64,000 nucleotides of DNA from Pseudomonadota bacterium. GTDB taxonomy: Bacteria; Myxococcota_A; UBA796; GCA-2862545. A program made the translations under genes and the position numbers. The first letter of the stretch is position 1; the number at the start of each line of letters is the position of its first letter. The stretch lies in the NCBI GenBank assembly GCA_023954855.1, contig JAGSGY010000006.1, forward strand, positions 1 to 64,000. Reading direction: 5' to 3'. This document shows positions 51,664-59,458 of the stretch, piece after piece. The notes below the pieces were generated by a model. The model did no database searches. It saw only the letters and a list, made by a program, of their open reading frames with translations, and was not told the origin of the DNA.

Positions 51664-52647
51664 TCAGACGGTGAGCACAATCTTGCCGGCCACCTCGCGC
51701 TCTTCGAGCATGCGATGTGCGCGCGCTGCATCCTCAAGGGGCACGGTCGCTCCGACAAGAGGGTGCAGTGCGCCCTGTGCGCTGAGTTCCAAGAGGGCGC
51801 TCCAGTCGTCGCGGCAGGCTCTCCAGCCACAGCCTGGAGTGACGGTGATGGCGTACATACGCACCTTGGGTGCCATCGGGTTGAGCTTGAGGCAGACGTA
51901 GGGGAGCTGTCCTCGCACAATGTCCAGCCAGCCGTCGCTGAATCCGGTGACGCCGAAGGTGACCAAGGTGCCGCTCGGCTTCAGGACGCGTGCGGAGCGG
52001 CGCAGGTTGTCGCCACCAATCGAGTCGAAGACCGCCGCCACGCCGTCGGGTTCGACTTCTGCAAGCACCGCCTCGAAGTCCTCGGTTCGGTAGTCGATGG
52101 GGATGCCGCCCCGTTCGATGACCACCTCGTGGTTGGCCTTGCTCGCGGTGCCGTAGGTCTTCAGTCCGCGCTGCTTTGCGAGCTCGAGCAGGGCCGTGCC
52201 GACGCCGCCCGATGCACCGTGAACGAGGATGGCGTCGCCCTCTTCGACATCGCAGAGTCGCGTGAGCAGCTGCAGGGCGGTGATGTAGTTGAGGCCGAGC
52301 GCCGCTGCAGTCACATCATCCACGGCATCTGGGACGGTGAGCAGCCTCTCGGTTTCGAACACGATCTCCTCGGCGTACCCGCCTTGTCCAGGGTTTGCGA
52401 GCATCGCAGCGACCCGCGTCCCCGCAGGCAGATCCCCCGAGAGAACCTCGCCGACCATGTCGTAGCCAGGGGTGAGCGGGCCCGGCCCCGTCAGAAGCCC
52501 GCGCCGTCGCATGATGTCCCCGAAGGCCACGCCGCAGGCACGCACGCGAACCTTGGTCTGTCCCTTCTTGGGATCTTCGACCTCTTGGGTCTCCATCTGG
52601 AGCACCTCTGGCGCCCCACGCTCCCGAGCGACAATGACTCGGCTCAC
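51664..52647 (-). CDS. Zinc-independent MDR oxidoreductase (quinone reductase-like)
   Basis: A 327-residue medium-chain dehydrogenase/reductase. GroES-like domain: VRVRACGVAFGDIMRRRG, LTPGYDMVGEVLSG. Nucleotide-binding domain: DAILVHGASGGVGTALLELAKQRG (AxxGGVG motif of NADPH-dependent members), then VAAVFDSIGGDNLRRS and the C-terminal GALHPLVGATVPLEDAARAHRML. The catalytic and structural zinc cysteines of alcohol dehydrogenases are absent, so it is a quinone-reductase or enoyl-reductase-like enzyme. Substrate unknown. Its start overlaps the stop of the upstream gene by 4 nt. Confidence 0.9.
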   Translation of the reverse strand: MSRVIVARERGAPEVLQMETQEVEDPKKGQTKVRVRACGVAFGDIMRRRGLLTGPGPLTPGYDMVGEVLSGDLPAGTRVAAMLANPGQGGYAEEIVFETERLLTVPDAVDDVTAAALGLNYITALQLLTRLCDVEEGDAILVHGASGGVGTALLELAKQRGLKTYGTASKANHEVVIERGGIPIDYRTEDFEAVLAEVEPDGVAAVFDSIGGDNLRRSARVLKPSGTLVTFGVTGFSDGWLDIVRGQLPYVCLKLNPMAPKVRMYAITVTPGCGWRACRDDWSALLELSAQGALHPLVGATVPLEDAARAHRMLEEREVAGKIVLTV

Positions 52648-53336
52648 GCGACCGCCTTGTTGAACCAGCCCATGGCGTATCCCTCGCGCATGCGGCGGGT
52701 CGATAGCCAGGCCAGACGACCGGGCGTGCGCAATGGGGACAGGCGCTCGGGGAAGGTGTCGGCGCAGTATTGGGCGAAGTTCGCCAGCGAGAAGTACTCC
52801 TCTGGAAAGTCGGAGCCAACGTCGGCGGGGCTTGGATTCTCGAAGCGGCGAGCGCGCTCGATCCAGCCGTCTTCGCCGAGAAACTGCGCGTAGTAGGCTT
52901 CGGGGTCGGGGAACAGACGCCGTGCGAGCACGTTCTGTCGGCGAGCTGGTGGGGTGCGGTCCTCGATGAGTTGCTCGACGCGGCGCTCAAACTCATCGAG
53001 TCCGTCGGGATGCGTCATGATGATCTGCAGATCGAACACCGGAAAGCCCTGGTGCCAGGTCAGCTGAAGGTGCTTGCAGATGCTTGAGAGCCTCATGCCC
53101 AGACCCGAGCCGGTCTTTAGGTTGTCGAGGCCGATCTCGCGCAGCAGGGCAGGCTGGCGCACGACGGGATTGGCCCAAACGGTGTCGCGATACGCCGACT
53201 CCAGAGTGGCATCGGTCGAGATGACAAAGGGCGTCATCTCGAACTCACCTTGGAGCAGCTGAAAGCGAGTGGGAATGCGGGTGATCAGTCCCGCGTCGGC
53301 AAAGATCTTCAGGCGTTCGTCGAGGTTGAGTTTCAT
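52644..53336 (-). CDS. Conserved protein of unknown function
   Basis: A 230-residue soluble protein I do not recognise. It opens MKLNLDERLKIFADAGLITR, is rich in aromatic and charged residues, and contains HQGFPVFDLQIIMTHPDGLDEFERRVEQL and a C-terminal EEYFSLANFAQYCADTFPERL block. No signal peptide, membrane segment or cysteine pair pattern is evident. The ATG at 53336 is preferred over GTG 53342 because GAAGAG then sits 8 nt upstream. It overlaps the MDR oxidoreductase gene by 4 nt and is likely co-transcribed with it. Confidence 0.72.
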   Translation of the reverse strand: MKLNLDERLKIFADAGLITRIPTRFQLLQGEFEMTPFVISTDATLESAYRDTVWANPVVRQPALLREIGLDNLKTGSGLGMRLSSICKHLQLTWHQGFPVFDLQIIMTHPDGLDEFERRVEQLIEDRTPPARRQNVLARRLFPDPEAYYAQFLGEDGWIERARRFENPSPADVGSDFPEEYFSLANFAQYCADTFPERLSPLRTPGRLAWLSTRRMREGYAMGWFNKAVA

Positions 53337-53372
53337 GGTCACTCTTCACCCACGTTCACACACGGCGCGCTT

Positions 53373-54821
53373 TCAGTCGGTGACGCCTGCGCCAAACCGC
53401 TCGGTGAGCCCATCGAGCAGCTTGTTGTGCAGCCCACCAAAGGCGCCGTTCGAGAGCACCGCGATCACGTCATGAGGATGGGCCCGCTCGTTGAGGGTCG
53501 CCGCGATTTGGTCGGCGTCCTCCAGCGTCATGGCGTCGACGCCGCGTGCGGTCAGGGCCTGCACGAGCTCGTCGGCGGAGAAGCGCTCGCTCGCGTCGAT
53601 GCGGCTCTGATCATAGGGCGCTCCGATGATCACCAGGTCGGCGTCATCGAAGGCGCGAGCGTACGCATCCTGAAAGACTCGACGGCGTGATGTGGCGCTG
53701 CGGGGCTCCCACACCGCCCAGAGGCGCCGCTCACCGAAGCGCTGCCGGAGGGCACCGAGAGTCAGGTGCACGGCGGTGGGGTGGTGGGCGAAGTCGTCGA
53801 TGATGGCGACGTTGCCAGGCGTTCCGCGAAGCTCCTGGCGACGGCGAATGCCTTGAAAGGAGGCAAAGCCTTTCGCGAGTGCTTCGGCGTCCAGGCCCTG
53901 GTGTACTGCGGCTGCACAGGCGGCGACCTGGTTGTACAGGTTGTGCTCGCCGACGAGACTGCTCTCGAAGGTGCCCACCGGCTGTCCGCCGCGGGTGACG
54001 GTGAACTGCATCACGCCGCGGTTCGTGTCGACCGAGTCGATGCGGCCGTCCCACTCTTCGCCCTTGCCGTAGCGCCACACTTCGCAGGTCGCTTCAGCAG
54101 CGACATCGTCGGCACCGGGGTCATCGCCACGAACGATCAGCAGCCCGTCTTCGGGAAGGATGCCCATGAGCTCACGGAACGAGCGCTTGACGTGATCGAG
54201 GTCTGTGTAGATGTCGGCGTGGTCGAACTCGACCGAGGTGAGAATGGCCGTGTTCGGGCGGTAGTGAAGGAACTTTGGCCGCTTGTCGAAGAAGGCGGTG
54301 TCGTACTCGTCGCCCTCGATCACGAAGTGGCTTCCGGCACCGGCACGTGCGGTCCGGTCGAAGTTCTTCGCGACGCCACCGATCAAGAAGCCGGGCTCGA
54401 GCCCACCGGCTTCGAGCAGCCAAGCGGTGATCGAGGTCGTCGTGGTCTTTCCATGCGTGCCGGAGACGACGACGCTGCGGGCCTTGTCTAGGTACTGGTG
54501 ACCGAGGATCTGCGGCAGCGAGCAGTAGGGAATGTCCGAGGCGAGTAGGGCCTGAGCCTCGTCGTAGATCTCGCGGACGACATTGCCGACGACCACGAGA
54601 TCCGGCTTGTGATCGAGGTTCGATGCGTTGAAGCCGATCATCACCTCGATGCCCAGCCCCTCGAGGTAGGTCGACATCGGCGGGTAGCAGCCGGTGTCCG
54701 AGCCGGTAACGGTGTAGCCGGCGTCTTTGAGCATGCCTGCAAGCGCGCCCATGGCGGTGCCGGCGATACCGATGATGTGGATGGTCTTCAGACCTTCTGG
54801 AAGGCGTTCGATCAGGGGCAT
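53373..54821 (-). CDS. mpl: UDP-MurNAc:L-Ala-gamma-D-Glu-meso-DAP ligase Mpl
   Basis: A 482-residue Mur ligase. IHIIGIAGTAMGALAGMLKDAG matches the Mpl/MurC N-terminal Rossmann domain, SGTHGKTTTTSITAWLL is the ATP loop, and IEGDEYDTAFFDKRPKF and DDFAHHPTAVHLTLGALR are characteristic of Mpl rather than MurC. It attaches the recycled murein tripeptide to UDP-N-acetylmuramic acid, a cytosolic cell-wall recycling step, and implies meso-DAP peptidoglycan. ATG 54821 gives the normal N-terminus; no strong SD is seen, and longer in-frame starts lack support. A glycosyltransferase gene lies 37 nt upstream on the same strand. Confidence 0.95.
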   Translation of the reverse strand: MPLIERLPEGLKTIHIIGIAGTAMGALAGMLKDAGYTVTGSDTGCYPPMSTYLEGLGIEVMIGFNASNLDHKPDLVVVGNVVREIYDEAQALLASDIPYCSLPQILGHQYLDKARSVVVSGTHGKTTTTSITAWLLEAGGLEPGFLIGGVAKNFDRTARAGAGSHFVIEGDEYDTAFFDKRPKFLHYRPNTAILTSVEFDHADIYTDLDHVKRSFRELMGILPEDGLLIVRGDDPGADDVAAEATCEVWRYGKGEEWDGRIDSVDTNRGVMQFTVTRGGQPVGTFESSLVGEHNLYNQVAACAAAVHQGLDAEALAKGFASFQGIRRRQELRGTPGNVAIIDDFAHHPTAVHLTLGALRQRFGERRLWAVWEPRSATSRRRVFQDAYARAFDDADLVIIGAPYDQSRIDASERFSADELVQALTARGVDAMTLEDADQIAATLNERAHPHDVIAVLSNGAFGGLHNKLLDGLTERFGAGVTD

Positions 54822-54858
54822 GGCGCTGCGGGGAGGGGGCCGGGAGGCCGAGGGGAGA

Positions 54859-55530
54859 TCAGCGGTAGGTGTGGACGGCCAGGAGAATGCGGGCGCCCGC
54901 ACGCAGGGTACCGCGGATCGAGCCGCTGATCTTACTCTTGCCCTTCTGGCGCGCACGGTAGGGGAGCGGGATCTCGAGAATGCGCAGCTGATGGTGCACC
55001 GCTTTCATCTGCATCTCGACGTTCCAGCCCCAGGTCGGGTCTTGCATGTCGAGGGCGATGAGCGAGGTCCAGCGCACGGCGCGAAACGGGCCCATGTCGC
55101 GGTAGGCGTAGCCGGTGCTGCGTCGGATCAGGTGGGTCGCGAGCCAGTTCCCGGCACGTTGTGGCGGGGTCAGGGCTCCGCGCTCGGCGGTGAGCGTGCG
55201 TTCCGAGAGCGCGAGGTCGGCTTCCCCGTCGAGGATGGGGGTGGCGAGGTGCCCGATCAACTCGGGGTGATCCGCATGGTCAGCATCCAGGATCACGACC
55301 ACTTCGGGAGGCTTGGGGCCGAGATGCGCCATGCCCGCCTGCACCGCGCTTCCGTAGCCACGTCGGGGCTCGTGGACGACCTCACAGCCGAGCTGCGCGG
55401 CCACCCGAGCGGTGTCATCGGTGCTTCCGTTGTCGACCACCACGACGCGCACGCCATCGGGGAGGTCGCGGACGACCGCGGGTAGGCTCTGGGCCTCGTT
55501 GAGCGCAGGAATGATGACGGCGACGGACAC
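54859..55530 (-). CDS. Family 2 glycosyltransferase (dolichol-phosphate-mannose synthase-like)
   Basis: A 223-residue GT-A enzyme. The N-terminal strand SVAVIIPALNEAQSLPAVV starts at once, followed by VVVVDNGSTDDTA, the catalytic DADHADHPELI and a C-terminal LPYRARQKGKSKISG block with the basic motif typical of DPM/polyprenyl-phosphate glycosyltransferases. No C-terminal membrane segments are present, so it is the short soluble or peripheral type. It likely loads a sugar on polyprenyl phosphate. GTG 55530 is preceded by AGGAGGTGCT with perfect spacing. Divergent from the DsbD-alpha gene. Confidence 0.9.
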   Translation of the reverse strand: MSVAVIIPALNEAQSLPAVVRDLPDGVRVVVVDNGSTDDTARVAAQLGCEVVHEPRRGYGSAVQAGMAHLGPKPPEVVVILDADHADHPELIGHLATPILDGEADLALSERTLTAERGALTPPQRAGNWLATHLIRRSTGYAYRDMGPFRAVRWTSLIALDMQDPTWGWNVEMQMKAVHHQLRILEIPLPYRARQKGKSKISGSIRGTLRAGARILLAVHTYR

Positions 55531-55615
55531 AGCACCTCCTGATTCACGGTCGGCGGAGTGCCCTCGCCGTAACGCGGCGGACGGCAAAACAGGGGTGGGG
55601 GGTTAGCTGGACTGC

Positions 55616-56068
55616 ATGATCGTTCTTCTCTGGATGGCGCTCGGACAGGCGCTCGCACTTCCTTCGTACGCAGACCCAAGCCGGTCGGCACCGCCAGTGG
55701 TGGCGGAACAGCCTTTCGTGTGGGAGACGGCCTTTGACCCCGCTGAGAGGCGCCTGGTGTTGACCCTGACCGTTCCCGTGGGCCACACGGTGTACCGCGA
55801 TCAGGTCGAGGTGACGGTGATCAGCGCCGCGGGCGTGGCGCTCGCAAAGCCGGATCTTCCCGCGGGAGAGCGCAAGCCGGACCCGGCTGGCCAAGGCGCG
55901 CGCGAGCTGTACTCGACGGACCTGGTGATCTTTGTGCCCGTGAAGCGCGGACACGGCACTGTCGAGCTCGAGCTTCGGCACCAAGGCTGCAAAGGGGGCC
56001 TGTGCTTTGCACCCGTCACGGAGCGTCGCTTCGTCGAGGTACGTGCACCGCAGGAGCCTTCCCGATAG
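55616..56068 (+). CDS. Stand-alone DsbD N-terminal (DsbD-alpha) domain protein
   Basis: A 150-residue exported protein with an N-terminal signal (MIVLLWMALGQALALPSYA). The remainder matches the immunoglobulin-like DsbD-alpha domain: FVWETAFDPAERRLVLTLTVP, HTVYRDQVEVTV, and the redox pair Cys125 and Cys130 in RHQGCKGGLCFAP, equivalent to the Cys103/Cys109 pair of E. coli DsbD. In DsbD this domain passes electrons to periplasmic thiol reductases such as DsbC. Here the membrane and thioredoxin-like domains are missing, so a separate CcdA/DsbD-beta must supply electrons. The Hsp33 gene follows by 22 nt, so the pair may be a redox-stress operon. Confidence 0.85.
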   Translation: MIVLLWMALGQALALPSYADPSRSAPPVVAEQPFVWETAFDPAERRLVLTLTVPVGHTVYRDQVEVTVISAAGVALAKPDLPAGERKPDPAGQGARELYSTDLVIFVPVKRGHGTVELELRHQGCKGGLCFAPVTERRFVEVRAPQEPSR

Positions 56069-56090
56069 ACCGCCCCGTTCGGAGGGCAAG

Positions 56091-56948
56091 ATGGCAGAGC
56101 AAGCGGGCTGGCTAGTGCGCGGCGTGGACGAGCGGCAGGTCGTGCGTCTGATCGGCGTCGATGTCACCGCAGCAGCGGAGCGCGTCCGTGTTGCGCATGG
56201 CTTGGGTCGTGACTCTGCGGCGCTTGCGGGCGAGGGCTGCGCCGCCACGGCTCTGCTCTCTGTTCACGTCAAGGGTGAGGAACGCCTGACGCTGCAGGTG
56301 CAGGGCGAGCGGCCGCGGCTGTCGTTCATGGGTGAGATTGACGCGGACGGGCACCTACGCGCGCGGCTCACGCCGTCGGACGCACACAGTGGGGACCACA
56401 AGATCGTCGGCATGATGCTCGCCGTGAAGGCGGACGCCCAGCGGGAGCTGTACCGCGGCGTGACGGACATTCCGAACGTACGCCTGGAAGACGCCCTGAC
56501 TGACCACTTCACGCGCTCGTCGCAGGTGGACTGCCTGCTTCGCCTACACGTCGAGCAAGACGACGACGGTGCCATCCTGTGGGCTGGCGGCTTCTACGTG
56601 GAGCGCCTGCCGGAACATGAGGTGCACCAGTTCGTCACCGGAGAGCAGTTCCGGAACGAGTTCAGTCCGCTTCTCGCTCGGGACCCCTCTGAGGTGGTGA
56701 TCGAGCTGCGCGCAGGCTTGCTCAGCGACGGGCGCTTTCGGGTGCTGGACGAGCGAGAGGTGCGCTGGCAGTGCCGCTGCGGCCAAGACAAGGTCGAGGG
56801 CATGCTCTACGCCCTCGAGGTGCCGATGCTGCGCGCGATGCTCGATGAGGATGAGGGGGCCTCTGTGCAGTGCCACTTCTGCAATGACGAGTACGCGATC
56901 TCAGCGCGTCGCCTGGCTGAAATCCTCGCTGAGGTCGAGGGGCACTAG
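56091..56948 (+). CDS. hslO: Redox-regulated chaperone Hsp33
   Basis: A 285-residue Hsp33. The C-terminal zinc switch is CRC, 30 residues, then CHFC (CxC-x30-CxxC), the same spacing as in E. coli. Other features are the N-terminal GVDVTAAAERVRVAHGLGRD, the GERPRLSFMGEIDADGHLRA block and the KIVGMMLAVKADAQRELYRGV region. Under oxidative stress the four cysteines release zinc and form disulfides, activating holdase activity in the cytosol. ATG 56091 has GGAGGG 4-5 nt upstream. It follows the DsbD-alpha gene closely. Confidence 0.96.
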   Translation: MAEQAGWLVRGVDERQVVRLIGVDVTAAAERVRVAHGLGRDSAALAGEGCAATALLSVHVKGEERLTLQVQGERPRLSFMGEIDADGHLRARLTPSDAHSGDHKIVGMMLAVKADAQRELYRGVTDIPNVRLEDALTDHFTRSSQVDCLLRLHVEQDDDGAILWAGGFYVERLPEHEVHQFVTGEQFRNEFSPLLARDPSEVVIELRAGLLSDGRFRVLDEREVRWQCRCGQDKVEGMLYALEVPMLRAMLDEDEGASVQCHFCNDEYAISARRLAEILAEVEGH

Positions 56949-56955
56949 TCCGCGA

Positions 56956-57750
56956 CTAGCTGTTTCCGAGGTAGACGCTTGGGCCCTCGAGGAAGGCGAG
57001 CAACACCACGCGATTGGCGTCGATAATCGCCGCGTAGAGGCGACCCTCGTGCTCGAGTTCCACGCCAAAGAGGCGTCCACGCGGCACGCGCGCGGCGGCG
57101 TCCATGATGACCTCGGCGGTGACTGCCAGTGCGAAGTCGGCGCGGACCACGCCTCGAGCCCGGTGTGCCAGCCAGCGTTCGGCGAGGCGTTTGCGGTCTT
57201 CGAGGATGTGGATCTTTCGAAGGTTGACCTCTCCCAGTGACGCACACGCCATCTGAACGATGTCGGCAGGTGGGGGTGGTGCACTGGCTTCCGCCTTGGC
57301 CTTCGCCTTGGCTTGGGCCGCCGCCAAGGCCTCTTTTGCCGAGACGGGGCGTTGTGCTCGCGCCATCAGAGAGTTGCGCTTTCGCTTCGGCTTGGCCTTT
57401 GCCTTGGGAGTCGGCACAGGTGCGGGAGGGCTCACGGCGGGCGCAGGGGGCTCGGGCGTGGAGCCACGCGTCTGGCGAATCACCACCGGGCGGGGCTTGC
57501 GCGGTGCCGCCGGAGGTGGGGTCGGGTCGTCCGCCGGGCGCAGGGTCGACAGTGAGTCGTCCGCCGGAGGCTCGACCTTCGCCGGCATGTCATCCATGGT
57601 GGGAGGTACCCACTTGGGTCGTGGAGGGCCGCTGTTCTCGCGGCGCTCGACCACCTCTTCGTCTTCGTCTCCGAAGTCGGTGTCGTCCAGATCGGACTTG
57701 AGGTTGCGGATGAGCATTGCGCTTGCAGGGTCCTGGGACTTTCTTGCCAT
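56956..57750 (-). CDS. Pro/Ala/Lys-rich protein with small C-terminal domain
   Basis: A 264-residue protein. Residues 1-70 are acidic (DLDDTDFGDEDEEVVERREN), 70-170 are Pro/Ala/Lys-rich and disordered, and the last 110 residues form a compact domain (NLRKIHILEDRKRLAERWLA, VVRADFALAVTAEVIMD, GRLFGVELEHEGRLYAAIID). No family recognised. Start is ambiguous: ATG 57750 has AAGGGA just upstream, while ATG 57780 lies 20 nt below a promoter-like TATTCT, and GTG 57894 opens the frame. I chose 57750. Convergent with Hsp33 and divergent from the sigma-54 activator. The basic linker could bind nucleic acid. Confidence 0.65.
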   Translation of the reverse strand: MARKSQDPASAMLIRNLKSDLDDTDFGDEDEEVVERRENSGPPRPKWVPPTMDDMPAKVEPPADDSLSTLRPADDPTPPPAAPRKPRPVVIRQTRGSTPEPPAPAVSPPAPVPTPKAKAKPKRKRNSLMARAQRPVSAKEALAAAQAKAKAKAEASAPPPPADIVQMACASLGEVNLRKIHILEDRKRLAERWLAHRARGVVRADFALAVTAEVIMDAAARVPRGRLFGVELEHEGRLYAAIIDANRVVLLAFLEGPSVYLGNS

Positions 57751-57800
57751 CATTCCCTTGGCTGCCCCGGCCATGCACATGTTCGACCGGAGGGGGGCAC

Positions 57801-57830
57801 AGAATACACCCTTGATGCTTCTCTCCCCAA
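57801..57830 (-). promoter_or_regulatory. Candidate promoter TTGGGG-N18-TATTCT (minus strand)
   Basis: On the minus strand TTGGGG (57825-57830) and TATTCT (57801-57806) are 18 nt apart. They lie upstream of the Pro/Ala/Lys-rich protein gene and downstream of its longest possible start, which argues against that start. Confidence 0.35.
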
Positions 57831-58011
57831 GCGGACTGAGCACGGCTTCAATCGATGTCGCGAGAAAGCCCTTGGGTACGGCGTGTCTGCGCACGGGTCA
57901 ACGTATCGTGTGGTCCTAAAGATCCGACACGGGGCGTTCGACAGGCGCATCGACACGACAGTTGGCGACGCGGCGGATGACGTGTGACACGCTCTTCAGG
58001 CGGAGCGAAGC

Positions 58012-59433
58012 GTGCAGGATTCCGAGCGCAGCCAAAGACGGGCGAGCATCCTCGTATTGAAGGGAGGAGAGTTCGCGCGCCAGCAACTCAAGGCGACCCT
58101 TCGCGGTCCTGGCCTCGAGATCTATGTTGCGGGGACGGCGTCTGAGGGCATCAGCGCGCTTCAGCATCTCGAGCCCGACGTGATCGTGCTCTCGCTCGAT
58201 CTTCCCGATCTCTCTGGCCCGCGGGCCATCGATATCTACCGGGAGCGCGTCGGGTCGACGCCGATCATCGCTATGGCCCCGCACGGTGACGTGCGTCATG
58301 CAGTCACAGCCTTGCGGCACGGTGCCGTGGACTTTGTCGAGTTCGAGAGGGCCGATGAGCAGCTCGCGCCCGCGGTGGACCGCGCCCTCACCGAGCTGCG
58401 CAACACCCGCGAACTCGATCGCGTTCAGCGCGATGTGCAGGACCGGTACGGCTTTTCCCAGCTCATGTCGCAATCGCCGCGAATGCTCAAGGTCTTTGAC
58501 CAGATTCGCTCGGTTGCCCAGACCGATGCAACGGTGTTGATCCGCGGTGAGACGGGGACCGGCAAGGAACTGGTGTCGCGCGCCATCGCGGAGCGCTCGC
58601 GCCGTCGCGAGATGCCGTTCATCGCCGTGAACTGTGGCGCATTCACCGAGTCGCTGCTCGAGAGCGAGTTGTTTGGGCACGAGAAGGGCTCGTTCACAGG
58701 AGCCGTTGGCCGGCGCGAGGGTCTGTTCGAGATGGCGGACGGCGGCACGCTGTTCCTCGATGAACTCGGGGAGACCAGCCTTAATGTCCAGGTCAATCTA
58801 CTTCGTGTGCTCGAAGAGATGCGCTTTCGACGCGTGGGCGGACGTGATCCGGTCCGAGTGGACGTACGCATCGTGGCGGCGACCAATGTCGAGCTCGAGA
58901 AGGCGGTCAAGGAGAAGCGCTTTCGCGAGGACCTCTACTACCGCCTCAACGTCTACCCGATCTTCCTGCCGCCACTTCGTCAGCGTCGCGAAGACATTCC
59001 GCTGCTGATGCGGCACTTCCTCGACCAAATTGGTGAGGACTACGGCCTCGAGCCGCCGGTGGTCTCTGCCGAGGCGCTTCAGGCCATCCTCAACTACGAC
59101 TGGCCGGGCAATGTGCGCCAGCTTCGCGCCATGTGTGAGCGTTGGGTCATCACCCGCTCCGGCCAGCGCCTCGAACGAGAGCATCTCTCGCGGGACATCG
59201 CCGGCGGCCACTTCGATGCGGATCCGGGTGGCGTCTTCGTCGATGGCGAGGTGTCGATGCGCGACAACACGTCGCGTGCGATCTCCCAGGTGGAGCGCGC
59301 GTACCTCTACAAGGTGCTGCAACGATGTGAGGGCCACCTGGGGCGAACGGCCAAAGAAGCCGGCATCACGCGGCGTACCCTGTACACGAAGATGAAGCAG
59401 TACAGCCTGGATGCCGACGACTTCCGCCAGTGA
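58012..59433 (+). CDS. Sigma-54-dependent transcription activator with degenerate receiver
   Basis: A 473-residue NtrC-type protein. Residues 10-125 look like a receiver, but the acid pair is replaced (VLKGG), the phospho-acceptor position is Ser61 (VLSLDLPDLSG) and the conserved Lys is missing, so phosphorylation is unlikely. The AAA+ domain has Walker A GETGTGKE (179-186), sigma-54 contact loop GSFTGA (226-231, with Ser for Ala), Walker B TLFLDEL and arginine finger region FREDLYYRLNV. The C-terminal Fis-type helix-turn-helix is GRTAKEAGITRRTLYTKMKQY. GTG 58012 follows GGAG. It leads a run with the TPR and propeller genes downstream. Confidence 0.9.
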   Translation: MQDSERSQRRASILVLKGGEFARQQLKATLRGPGLEIYVAGTASEGISALQHLEPDVIVLSLDLPDLSGPRAIDIYRERVGSTPIIAMAPHGDVRHAVTALRHGAVDFVEFERADEQLAPAVDRALTELRNTRELDRVQRDVQDRYGFSQLMSQSPRMLKVFDQIRSVAQTDATVLIRGETGTGKELVSRAIAERSRRREMPFIAVNCGAFTESLLESELFGHEKGSFTGAVGRREGLFEMADGGTLFLDELGETSLNVQVNLLRVLEEMRFRRVGGRDPVRVDVRIVAATNVELEKAVKEKRFREDLYYRLNVYPIFLPPLRQRREDIPLLMRHFLDQIGEDYGLEPPVVSAEALQAILNYDWPGNVRQLRAMCERWVITRSGQRLEREHLSRDIAGGHFDADPGGVFVDGEVSMRDNTSRAISQVERAYLYKVLQRCEGHLGRTAKEAGITRRTLYTKMKQYSLDADDFRQ

Positions 59434-59437
59434 CCTG

Positions 59438-59443
59438 TACACT
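59438..59443 (+). promoter_or_regulatory. Candidate -10 element (TACACT)
   Basis: TACACT lies 15 nt upstream of the ATG at 59459, in the 25-nt gap after the activator gene. It could start an internal transcript, or the gap may simply belong to one operon. Confidence 0.25.
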
Positions 59444-59458
59444 GCCCGGGGAGGTCGC

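Noticed and set aside
57895-58011. Sigma-54 promoter before the activator gene
   Set aside because: No TGGC-N8-TTGC pattern found.
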